Shown here one piece after another: positions 1 through 5,305 of a stretch of 5,305 nucleotides of DNA. Location: positions 1 through 5,305 of the forward strand of contig CAZEAN010000225.1 in assembly GCA_964510225.1 (NCBI GenBank), given 5' to 3'. A program made the position numbers and the translations under genes. The notes under the pieces were generated by a model that saw nothing but the letters and a program-made list of their open reading frames with translations, ran no database searches and was not told where the DNA came from. How positions within the stretch are numbered: position 1 is the first letter of the stretch; each line of letters starts with the position of its first letter. This DNA comes from CAZEAN01 sp964510225 (GTDB lineage Bacteria; Planctomycetota; Planctomycetia; Isosphaerales; Isosphaeraceae).

Positions 1-79
1 ACGGCTCCCCGGCGGCGCCCGTTGCCGTTGCGGGCCTCATCCGTCGAGCGCCGGGAAACGGGTGACAGGCGCTGAGAGA
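1..79. other. GC-rich left edge with no confident gene
   Basis: Bases 1-60 are about 77% GC, against about 53% for 121-180, so the edge differs in composition from the rest of the window. All three plus frames are open at the left border. The frame closed by TGA at 63-65 would give a 20-residue tail rich in Gly, Ala, Pro and Val, and the frame closed at 73-75 gives an Arg-rich tail. Third-position GC does not separate the frames. The terminator that follows would fit a plus-strand gene ending here, but 20 codons are too few to assign a family, so no CDS is called. Confidence 0.4.
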
Positions 80-118
80 GGGGGAACGGCCCCTGCCGGG
101 CCGTTCCCCCTTTCCTAT
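80..118. terminator. Strong bidirectional intrinsic terminator
   Basis: A perfect 13-bp GC-rich stem pairs 80-92 with 98-110 around the 5-base loop CTGCC. On the plus strand it is followed by TTTCCTAT, and the stem can extend a few pairs through the purine-rich GAGAG on the left. It starts about 10 bases past the stop codon of the minus-strand Hsp20-like gene, so it should end that transcript. The T-rich side on the plus strand suggests that it also serves a plus-strand transcript entering from the left. Confidence 0.8.
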
Positions 119-120
119 CG

Positions 121-558
121 TTACAGCAGGCCTGCTTCCTTGTAGTACTTCTTGGGGCCTCGCTCAGCCTGAATCGTCAAAATATCATCGTTTAGTTCGA
201 CGTTGATATCTTCAATGCTGATGCCAGGCATTTCGGCAAGGACTAAGGTGTGGTCCGCTTCTTCGAAGATGTCGATGAGGGGTTCGGCGACTTCATGGAC
301 CCGGACTCTGCCGGTCTCTTTCTCCTTGCGAACGTTCCCGAACGGCTCGACTCGAACCCCACCCTTTCGGCCCTCCGCGAGGTTTGTCTTGATGGAGAAG
401 CCATAGACACCGCTGAGTCCCTCTGAGTCACCAAACGAGCCCGATTCCTTGAGCTGTTGACCCTTGTCTGCAAGCTCACCGAGTTTTTCGAGGAGGTCAC
501 CTAGACCACCTAAGACACCACCTAGCTCTCCTCCGTTTATCTCCTTTTTCTCCGACAT
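121..558 (-). CDS. GvpH-like Hsp20 family small heat-shock protein, C-terminally short
   Basis: This is a 145-aa predicted small heat-shock protein. Residues 8-31 form a Gly/Leu-rich amphipathic segment (GGLGDLLEKLGELADKG), followed by VYGFSI at 51-56 and EPFGN at 71-75. This order is typical of bacterial proteins annotated as gas-vesicle GvpH or Hsp20. An alpha-crystallin domain begins near 92 (PLIDIFEE, then LVLAEMPGISIEDI at 105-118 and DDILTIQAERG at 124-134). It stops after KKYYKEAGLL, where family members normally continue for about 30 more residues with the last beta strands, so the domain looks truncated. The start is ATG at 558 because GAGGAG lies 6 bases upstream. A GTG at 660 also opens the frame but lacks a Shine-Dalgarno site and the extension is not family-like. 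No other gvp gene is visible, so a role in gas vesicles is not established; general chaperone holdase activity is the family expectation. It lies 98 bases downstream of the 211-aa gene, probably in the same transcript. Confidence 0.82.
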   Translation of the reverse strand: MSEKKEINGGELGGVLGGLGDLLEKLGELADKGQQLKESGSFGDSEGLSGVYGFSIKTNLAEGRKGGVRVEPFGNVRKEKETGRVRVHEVAEPLIDIFEEADHTLVLAEMPGISIEDINVELNDDILTIQAERGPKKYYKEAGLL

Positions 559-656
559 CACCGACTCCTCTGCGTTTGAAACGGTTTGGTTGAGTTCAGG
601 GTTGAACTGAGACGCGGTTATGGAGGCAAACCCAACAGCAACATCGAGAACATAAG

Positions 657-1292
657 TCACGGTCGAGGAACGAGCGGCTGGTCTTCAGTCAGTGCGTTGA
701 GGCGCTCGAGCCTAATCTCGGCAGGGAGGCGACCATCGAGCGAATGAAGTGCACCAAGAAACACAAGGGCGATCTCTCCGGGTTGGAGAGAGCGAGTAAT
801 CCGATCGGCAATGAACTGATCTCTCTTTTCCAGGAGTTCCCGACTCTGACGTTGGAATTGCTCCACCTCAGCCTCGGAGAGCTGAGTTGTCGGGTCTCCC
901 AGGGTCTTCATCGCGAGATCGTATTCCTCTCGGAGAAGTTCGGGAGATTCGGTCCCCTCTAGACTCGCACCCCGATTCATGAGATCGCGGAGGAGTTCGT
1001 GGTTCGTGCTCCCGGCATCAGCAAGATCTTGAACGATGGCTTCCTCTTTGCCGCAGAGAGGGAGCCCGTCCTGATAGAGTCGGACACGATCGAATCGGAT
1101 CCCGAGTCCCTCGATGCGGTCCCGGATCGCGACCCAGATGGAGTCGATCGCTTGAAGGTGGTTCTCCCAGTGTTCGCGTCCGTGTTCTTGAATATGCTTA
1201 GCTCGGACAGTCTCACGGAAGCGCCCTAAATCCTGAGCGGAATGGACAATCGGTACCCAGATAACTCGTCGTTCTTCGTTGTCCCCGTCCAT
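657..1292 (-). CDS. Conserved-looking hypothetical protein, possible TraB/TIKI-superfamily member
   Basis: This is a 211-aa soluble protein with no signal peptide or membrane segment. I do not recognise a named family. Visible landmarks are a hydrophobic strand ending in His (VIWVPIVHS, H17), the block YQDGLPLCG at 73-81, GTESPELLREEYDL at 113-126, a charged helix with EKRDQFIADRI at 155-165, and a strand ending GALHS (G180, H183). The pattern of an N-terminal strand plus His, a late RD..IA.RI helix, then a hydrophobic strand plus GxxH recalls the TraB/PrgY/TIKI superfamily of metal-dependent proteases and related proteins. That link is inference from pattern only, and the first motif has Pro where Gly is usual. 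ATG 1292 is chosen because GAGGAG sits 7 bases upstream. Longer in-frame starts at 1331 and 1460 have no such site. It precedes the Hsp20-like gene on the same strand, suggesting co-expression. The function is unknown. Confidence 0.8.
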   Translation of the reverse strand: MDGDNEERRVIWVPIVHSAQDLGRFRETVRAKHIQEHGREHWENHLQAIDSIWVAIRDRIEGLGIRFDRVRLYQDGLPLCGKEEAIVQDLADAGSTNHELLRDLMNRGASLEGTESPELLREEYDLAMKTLGDPTTQLSEAEVEQFQRQSRELLEKRDQFIADRITRSLQPGEIALVFLGALHSLDGRLPAEIRLERLNALTEDQPLVPRP

Positions 1293-1653
1293 CCGCACAC
1301 TCCTCGCCAGCACCACATTGAGGTATCTCATCGAGAAACGTAAGTCATCGTTGCACTTGGCGTGAACGTAAAATTGGGATCGGTTGCATGATCTTCCGTC
1401 GTGGAGAGAGCCGACCATGCCCTGGACGATCTTACCTCCGAAACTACGCCCACTTCTCAAGTGCTACCTGAGCGTTGACACTGATCGAGATCAAGCGACT
1501 TTTAATTCTCGGACAGGCGTTCTAATGCCTTAAAACTACACGAATTAGATGACACAGGTTATTTACCAGTATAAATTTAGGCAATTATTCGCTGTTTTTG
1601 AGTGGAGAATAATGTTTTGACAAGTTTTAGAGAAAATCACTTTTGGTATCCCA
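1293..1653. other. Gene-free spacer with AT-rich core
   Basis: These 361 bases separate two minus-strand genes. The half next to the 211-aa gene is of ordinary composition, while about 1500-1650 is AT-rich. I see a 7-bp inverted repeat (1584-1590 with 1607-1613, 16-base loop) downstream of the YwiC-like gene. It has no T-tract on the minus strand, so it is a poor terminator. A 12-bp palindrome TGATCGAGATCA lies at 1482-1493. No well-spaced minus-strand -35/-10 pair stands out, although the promoter for the 211-aa gene should lie here. Confidence 0.5.
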
Positions 1654-2406
1654 TCAGATCGTCAGAGATATCCATGCAACAAACGCTCCAGCTCCGAGGG
1701 TCTCAAGCAGGCCAACATGTTGAATCTTCATTGCTCGGAACCAGTTCAAGCGGATAGCAAAAAGGGTAAATTTCAACGGTGCTAGCAGGAATCCCAATGC
1801 GGCTCGTGGGTCAAGTACTCCGATCACCACCAGTATTGTCAAGGTGACTCCGGCGAACACATGATAAGCCAGCCCCAATCGGAGAGCCTTTGACCGCGGC
1901 TTCCGAAGCTTGACGACGAAAACGCTACTTCCAAAGTAGGAGGAATCGAGGACCCAAAGAGCGAGGGCTTCCGGAGAAAGCTCGCCGACGACAGAACCAT
2001 AGGCGAGTAGTGCCGCGCCAGACGCCGCCGTGAAGCCAACTAACTCGTTAATGACTCCCTTGCGTTGACTCCAAGCCAAAGCTACAGCATCGAAGGCCAA
2101 AGCAACCATCCCACCAAGGTAGACCCAGAGCAGAGCAGGGACTTTCCAAACCAACCAGACGGCGGTTGACAAAACAATCGACCCATAAACGATGGACCAG
2201 ACAAGGTGCCTTGCTCGGTCGCCTCGACGCCTGAGCACCATCCCCAAGGCGTGCTCAGTCTGTATCGCTCCGAAGACCAATACCACCGCCACTCCCGAGG
2301 CTAGACTGATCGCCCCCGCAAGTGCAATTCCGGTAGTGAAGGCCGCGAGGAGAACAATGTAGAGGCCATGCTCACGTGAGAACGTGGGGCGGAACCGTGA
2401 TACCAT
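1654..2406 (-). CDS. YwiC-like polytopic membrane protein
   Basis: This is a 250-aa, strongly hydrophobic integral membrane protein. It opens with a short basic N-terminus and the motif FSREHGLYIVLL (residues 9-20). The '(P/S)REHG' or 'QHGA' motif before the first membrane segment is the hallmark I associate with the YwiC-like family, named after a Bacillus subtilis gene near nitrate-respiration genes. Segments that look membrane-spanning lie at about 15-34, 36-50, 68-87, 90-112, 121-140, 145-165, 177-197, 202-219 and 231-249. An Arg-rich cytoplasmic-type loop (RRRGDRAR) spans 59-66. The C-terminal KIQHVGLLE block also fits the family. The molecular function of the family is unknown to me, and no nitrate gene is visible here. 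The ATG at 2406 has only a weak GGTG upstream, but the REHG motif follows within ten residues and no internal Met precedes it. The gene is divergent from the M49 peptidase gene. Confidence 0.75.
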   Translation of the reverse strand: MVSRFRPTFSREHGLYIVLLAAFTTGIALAGAISLASGVAVVLVFGAIQTEHALGMVLRRRGDRARHLVWSIVYGSIVLSTAVWLVWKVPALLWVYLGGMVALAFDAVALAWSQRKGVINELVGFTAASGAALLAYGSVVGELSPEALALWVLDSSYFGSSVFVVKLRKPRSKALRLGLAYHVFAGVTLTILVVIGVLDPRAALGFLLAPLKFTLFAIRLNWFRAMKIQHVGLLETLGAGAFVAWISLTI

Positions 2407-2476
2407 TACACCAGTGAAATCGTTGTTGAAGAAAGACTTGGACTTCGAAACTATTGGTCTGGGATTCTGAGTCGAG

Positions 2477-2504
2477 ATTGTAGGTTTAGGCCAAGCTCCA
2501 CCAA
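2477..2504 (-). promoter_or_regulatory. Candidate sigma-70 promoter for the YwiC-like gene
   Basis: On the minus strand TTGGTG (2504-2499) is followed after 16 bases by TACAAT (2482-2477). The -10 matches five of six consensus bases, while the -35 matches only TTG. Transcription would begin near 2470, leaving a leader of about 64 bases. An AAGCT inverted repeat overlaps the -35. This is a consensus match by eye. Confidence 0.38.
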
Positions 2505-2508
2505 GCTT
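2491..2508. repeat. Short inverted and direct repeat, possible operator
   Basis: AAGCT (2493-2497) and AGCTT (2504-2508) form a 5-bp inverted repeat around CCACCA. The same stretch holds two copies of CCAAGCT starting exactly 10 bases apart (2491 and 2501), one helical turn. It overlaps the -35 of the candidate YwiC-like promoter and lies in the spacer shared with the M49 gene, which is where a regulator controlling either gene could bind. It is short enough to be chance. Confidence 0.25.
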
Positions 2509-2535
2509 AGATCAGAATCGACTTCTTGGATAATC

Positions 2536-2594
2536 TTGCAGACACGAGTCTCCACCGTTAGGGTCACAAGATGGTCCATCGATTCGGATATAAC
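2536..2594 (+). promoter_or_regulatory. Weak candidate promoter region for the M49 peptidase gene
   Basis: Two alternatives are visible. TTGCAG (2536-2541) and TAGGGT (2559-2564) are 17 bases apart, each matching three of six consensus bases. TATAAC (2589-2594) matches the -10 at five of six positions but has no recognisable -35. Either would give a leader of about 50-85 bases before ATG 2655. Neither is convincing alone. Confidence 0.22.
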
Positions 2595-2641
2595 GGCCGG
2601 AACCTCATCACCTACTGTATTCCCCACAACCACATCGTACC

Positions 2642-2647
2642 AAGGAG
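2642..2647 (+). promoter_or_regulatory. Shine-Dalgarno site that fixes the M49 start
   Basis: AAGGAG ends 7 bases before ATG 2655. The longer in-frame ATG at 2571 has no such site, and its 28 extra residues would place hydrophilic sequence in front of the signal peptide. The site therefore supports 2655 as the start. Confidence 0.8.
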
Positions 2648-2654
2648 AAATCAG

Positions 2655-4670
2655 ATGGTCCGACGAACGACCCACGCGAGCATCGTCCCGCTTGTGCTTC
2701 TCATGACTGGGATCGTTTCACCAGTTCTCGGACGCGAGGAGCCGAAGGAAGGCAGGCCTTACCTACTTGATCGTGTCGACGATGCCGCGATCGTCCAGCT
2801 CTATGCCGATGGCTTCGATGATCTTCCGTTACAGCAGAAGATCCTCGTCTGGCATCTCTACCAGGCCGCAATCGCTGGTCGAGACATCTACTACGACCAG
2901 CGTTACGAACACGGACTGACAATGCGCGCAGTCATCGAGGGGATCATCCGACACGAGGGTGCGGTCGATACAGAAACCCTGAAGGCGGTCCGACACTACG
3001 CAAAACTCTTCTGGATCAACTCGGGCCCGTTCAACAATTTAACGGCTCGAAAATTCGTCCTCGACTGTCCATTCGAGGAGTTCCAGGCAGCCGTAGTCGC
3101 CGCGGCGGTAGCGGGTGCTCCAATGCCAACTAGACCGGGAGAGTCACCCGCCGCACTGGCGACCCGTTTACGGCCGATGTTCTTCGATCCCGACTTCGAT
3201 CCAATCGTCACGAACAAAACACCGGGCCCCAATGGAGATCTCCTGGCGGACAGCGCGAACAATCTTTATCAAGGCGTTTCGCTTGAGGATCTCAAGGGCT
3301 TTGAAGAACGCTACCCCCTGAACTCCAGGATCTTGAAGCAAGATGGTGGGATCGTGGAGGAACCATACCGCATCGGGGGGCGTTACTCAGATCAGATCAC
3401 AAACGTTGTGAGCCATCTTGAAAAGGCTGCCGACGTCGCCCCTGAGCCAACAGCCAAGGCGCTCCGAGCGTTGATCAGGTTCTACCGAAGTGGAGAAACT
3501 GAAGATCGGCAAGCCTACGATATTGCTTGGGTCCAGGACACAGAAGCCGAGGTAGATACGATCAACGGCTTTATCGAAGTCTACATGGATGCCCGGGGAG
3601 TCAAGGGGGCTTGGGAGGCTGCAGTTTTCTATGTGGATGAGGAAAAGACGAAAGCAATCGAGATCATCGCCAACGAAGCGAAGTGGTTCGAAGATCAGAT
3701 GCCGTTTGATCCCACGTATCGAAAGCCTGACGTCCGAGGAATCACGGCGAACGCGATCGAGGTAATTATTGAAACTGGCGATTGTGGACCGATCACGCCA
3801 ATCGGTATCAACCTACCTAATGATCAGACGGTCCGCGAAAACTACGGAAGTAAGTCGGTATCGTTGGCGAACGTCATTGCCGCCTATGACGAATCCCGCC
3901 CCACATCCTTTCGGGCCGAGTTCGCCTGGAGTCCTGACGAGGTTGAACGCGCTGAGCGTTGGAGTGGGCCGGCCAGCGAGTTGCTCGTCAACATGCACGA
4001 AGTCATCGGCCATGCCTCGGGTCGGGCCTCTGAAGACCTGGATATTCAGCCTCAGGACGCAATCCGAGAATACTACTCTGCTCTCGAAGAAGGACGTGCT
4101 GACTTGATCGCCCTCTACTTTATGGCAGAGCCGAAACTCGCCGAGCTCGGCCTCGTTGATCCCGAGGACCAGGCCGAACTCGCTCTGACCGCCTATGAAA
4201 ACTTTACGCGGAACGCCTTGATCCAGCTCCGACGAGTACCTGAAGGGAATCAAATCGAAGAAGATCACATGAGGAACCGTCAGTTGATCGTGCTCTGGCT
4301 AATGGATAACACCAATGCCATTAAACGTCGCAAGCGAGATGGGAAAACATACTACGTAGTGACGGATCCTGAAGCGTTTCGGAGTGGAATTGGGACGTTA
4401 CTCACTGAGGTTCAGCGGATCAAGTCGGAAGGAGACTACGAAGCAGCAAAAGCACTGATCGAGAACTACGGGATCCGGTTTGAACCATCACTCCGAGACG
4501 AAGTGATGGAACGCGTCGCTGCACTCGACCTCCCGTCCTACACTGGATTTGTGATGCCACGACTAGAGGCCAAGTACGATACCGACGGCGCCATTGTCGA
4601 CGTGATGGTCTCATACCCAATGGACCTCGAAACTCAGATGCTCGAGTACTCTGCCTCCACTCAACCCTGA
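2655..4670 (+). CDS. Exported zinc peptidase, family M49 (dipeptidyl-peptidase III type)
   Basis: This is a 671-aa predicted metallopeptidase of the dipeptidyl-peptidase III family, which removes dipeptides from peptide N-termini. The zinc motif HEVIGH is at residues 448-453 (general form HExxGH, specific to M49), and the second motif EEGRAD is at 478-483. By family analogy H448, H453 and E479 bind zinc and E449 is the catalytic base. Upstream landmarks include GRDIYYDQRYEHGL, as in bacterial members, and NSGPFNNLTARKF at 122-134. The C-terminal part carries VSYPMDLETQMLEYS, also typical. Total length fits bacterial homologues of about 670-700 aa. The first ~26 residues (basic MVRR, hydrophobic core IVPLVLLMTGIV, then SPVLG) look like a Sec signal peptide, so the enzyme is probably periplasmic or surface-located, unlike the cytosolic eukaryotic enzyme. 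EECRAE/D is usual at the second motif, and here Gly replaces Cys. A hairpin follows the stop, so the gene appears monocistronic. Substrate preference cannot be read from sequence. Confidence 0.93.
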   Translation: MVRRTTHASIVPLVLLMTGIVSPVLGREEPKEGRPYLLDRVDDAAIVQLYADGFDDLPLQQKILVWHLYQAAIAGRDIYYDQRYEHGLTMRAVIEGIIRHEGAVDTETLKAVRHYAKLFWINSGPFNNLTARKFVLDCPFEEFQAAVVAAAVAGAPMPTRPGESPAALATRLRPMFFDPDFDPIVTNKTPGPNGDLLADSANNLYQGVSLEDLKGFEERYPLNSRILKQDGGIVEEPYRIGGRYSDQITNVVSHLEKAADVAPEPTAKALRALIRFYRSGETEDRQAYDIAWVQDTEAEVDTINGFIEVYMDARGVKGAWEAAVFYVDEEKTKAIEIIANEAKWFEDQMPFDPTYRKPDVRGITANAIEVIIETGDCGPITPIGINLPNDQTVRENYGSKSVSLANVIAAYDESRPTSFRAEFAWSPDEVERAERWSGPASELLVNMHEVIGHASGRASEDLDIQPQDAIREYYSALEEGRADLIALYFMAEPKLAELGLVDPEDQAELALTAYENFTRNALIQLRRVPEGNQIEEDHMRNRQLIVLWLMDNTNAIKRRKRDGKTYYVVTDPEAFRSGIGTLLTEVQRIKSEGDYEAAKALIENYGIRFEPSLRDEVMERVAALDLPSYTGFVMPRLEAKYDTDGAIVDVMVSYPMDLETQMLEYSASTQP

Positions 4671-4735
4671 CGATGTTGTTGGCATCAAGTTCGATCATCT
4701 GAGGTGGGTTACTCGAAGCTGGTTGCCCCTTGAGT

Positions 4736-4770
4736 ACGATGGCTCGACAGCCTACTTGTCGAGCCATCGT
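4736..4770 (+). terminator. Perfect 14-bp hairpin downstream of the M49 gene
   Basis: Bases 4736-4749 pair perfectly with 4757-4770 around the 7-base loop GCCTACT, starting 65 bases past the M49 stop codon. It is the obvious candidate terminator. It lacks a run of T directly after the stem on either strand (plus side GCCGTGATGG), so it may act as an RNA 3'-end stabiliser or a Rho-assisted terminator instead of a classic intrinsic one. Confidence 0.6.
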
Positions 4771-4832
4771 GCCGTGATGGTTCCCTTCTGGATGCTTCAC
4801 AACGACGAACCCATGCATACGCCTATCAAAGC

Positions 4833-4874
4833 TTATTTTAATCAAATTATGTATTATTAAAATAAATCAAATTA
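4833..4874. repeat. AT island with an inverted repeat and direct repeats
   Basis: TTATTTTAAT (4833-4842) and ATTAAAATAA (4856-4865) form a perfect 10-bp inverted repeat made only of A and T, with a 13-base loop. AATCAAATTA occurs twice (4840-4849 and 4865-4874), offset by 25 bases. The island sits between the M49 terminator and the last gene, so it may be an UP-element-like or protein-binding promoter region. Low complexity makes chance repeats more likely. Confidence 0.45.
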
Positions 4875-5070
4875 AATAGATATCCTTTAACTGCAGGATC
4901 TATCAGCAGCGCACTCGGGTTAGTGAGCCTCCAGCAAGGAATCCCATCGAAGAATACCATTCGAAACAACTGAGAATTCGTTCTCACCAAATGTTTGATC
5001 TATGTTCGATCCACTCTCGCCCGAGTGGCGCTGAGGGATTATCCTTTATTCCCAATCAGCCACACCCTTT

Positions 5071-5074
5071 GGAG
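5071..5074 (+). promoter_or_regulatory. Shine-Dalgarno site for the last gene
   Basis: GGAG lies 9 bases before ATG 5084 and directly precedes a reading frame that begins with a signal peptide. This favours 5084 over the in-frame ATG at 4991, whose extra 31 residues would bury the signal peptide. Confidence 0.6.
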
Positions 5075-5083
5075 ACAGCCTGT

Positions 5084-5305
5084 ATGTCAGCCCGTTCCTT
5101 TTCGATGATCACCGGCTCCGCGATTGCTGCACTTATCGTACTTTCCGCCTCCGTCGAGTCCCAAGCACAGCGCTGTCTGGATCCCCGTTTCCGGGTCGAG
5201 CTGGTCGCGGAGGTCCCTGAGATCGAACACCCCTCCGTCGTTCCGTGTGACCAGGAGGGCAACCTCTAAGTCGGCGAAGCTCCGCTGGACATCCGTGGAC
5301 CAACC
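5084..5305 (+). pseudogene. Start of a secreted PVC-type membrane-bound dehydrogenase-like protein, in-frame stop, runs off the window
   Basis: The reading frame begins with a Sec signal peptide (basic start, hydrophobic core ITGSAIAALIVLSASV, probable cleavage after SQA at residue 28). It then reads LDPRFRVELVAEVPEIEHPSV and DQEGNL. This matches the N-terminal pattern of the large secreted family typed from Pirellula and Verrucomicrobium ('putative membrane-bound dehydrogenase', a beta-propeller-like domain often joined to cytochrome c). There a strand such as 'GNLYVGE' is expected. Here codon 62 (5267-5269) is TAA, and the same frame continues VGEAPLDIRGPT to the window end, which again fits the family. 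One base change (TAC or TAT to TAA) would explain it. Alternatives are a sequencing error, stop-codon readthrough, or a genuine 61-aa product. If the stop is real, the gene is probably inactive. The rest of the gene lies outside the window. Confidence 0.65.

Larger units (their letters stand above)
4671..5083. other. Gene-free spacer and leader before the last gene
   Basis: This 413-base gap holds the M49 hairpin, an AT-rich island around 4829-4890, and a presumed leader for the last gene. The leader has two small hairpins: TGAGAA-TTCG-TTCTCA at 4971-4986, and CCACTC/GAGTGG at 5011-5028 with a 6-base loop. No open frame here combines a start codon with a Shine-Dalgarno site. No -35/-10 pair is clear, although the AT island contains -10-like TATTAT (4852-4857) and TAAAAT (4858-4863). 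Confidence 0.5.

Noticed and set aside
559..660. N-terminal extension of the Hsp20-like gene starting at GTG 660, overlapping the stop of the upstream gene as GTGA
   Set aside because: It lacks a Shine-Dalgarno site, whereas GAGGAG lies 6 bases before ATG 558. The extra 34 residues do not resemble the family N-terminus.
1293..1460. Longer start (1460 or 1331) for the 211-aa protein
   Set aside because: There is no ribosome binding site at either position. GAGGAG 7 bases before ATG 1292 and the start of recognisable protein texture at MDGDNEERR favour 1292.
1475..1506. TTGACA at 1475-1480 on the plus strand as a promoter
   Set aside because: No -10 lies at a good distance (TTTAAT is 20 bases away) and there is no plus-strand gene downstream.
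2451..2675. Minus-strand open frame of 74 codons whose end (SLVELGLNLQSRL) faintly resembles an acyl carrier protein
   Set aside because: It has no Shine-Dalgarno site, lacks the Asp-Ser phosphopantetheine site, and overlaps the M49 start and the divergent promoter region. The likeness is probably chance.
3769..4268. Long overlapping frames on both strands inside the M49 gene
   Set aside because: They cover the catalytic region of a clear family member in another frame and show no domain of their own.
4420..4845. Minus-strand open frame of 141 codons
   Set aside because: More than half of it is antisense to the conserved C-terminus of the M49 gene, it runs through the hairpin, and the translation shows no recognisable domain.
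4606..4860. Plus-strand stretch open for about 85 codons after the M49 gene, with fairly protein-like composition
   Set aside because: There is no ATG or GTG with a Shine-Dalgarno site in the first two thirds, and the stretch includes the perfect hairpin. It was treated as non-coding, though a remnant cannot be excluded.
4991..5083. Upstream in-frame ATG for the last gene
   Set aside because: It would put 31 hydrophilic residues in front of the signal peptide, and the GGAG site serves ATG 5084.

Overview
The window looks like a piece of a Planctomycetota chromosome, or a close PVC relative. The main reason is the right-hand gene, which begins like the Planctomycetes/Verrucomicrobia family of secreted 'putative membrane-bound dehydrogenase' proteins. 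It carries ordinary single-copy genes with Shine-Dalgarno sites and long intergenic spacers. Most of the window has intermediate GC, but the first ~110 bases are much richer (about 77% GC in bases 1-60). I see no rRNA, tRNA, CRISPR array, transposase or IS end.

Layout. Bases 1-120 are a GC-rich edge with a strong bidirectional stem-loop terminator. Two minus-strand genes follow, read right to left. The first (657-1292) encodes a 211-aa protein that I read as a possible TraB/TIKI-type protein. The second (121-558) encodes a GvpH-like Hsp20 protein whose alpha-crystallin domain appears cut short. Bases 1293-1653 hold no gene and include an AT-rich core. A third minus-strand gene (1654-2406) encodes a polytopic membrane protein of the YwiC-like type. 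It is divergent from a plus-strand gene (2655-4670) encoding an exported zinc peptidase of family M49 (dipeptidyl-peptidase III type). The 248-bp divergent spacer carries a candidate promoter and a short inverted repeat. A 14-bp hairpin follows the peptidase gene. An AT-rich island and a leader region come next, and then the start of the last plus-strand gene (5084 onward).

The genes do not form one obvious pathway. The 211-aa protein and the Hsp20-like protein are probably co-transcribed. The YwiC-like gene and the M49 gene share an upstream region and may be co-regulated. The peptidase and the last gene both carry signal peptides, so the right half encodes envelope or periplasmic functions.

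The points most worth a second look are: (1) an in-frame TAA in the last gene, with family-like sequence continuing past it; (2) the truncated Hsp20 domain, which ends where base composition changes sharply; and (3) the uncharacterised 211-aa protein with TIKI-like motifs. I do not see a clear new multi-gene system here.
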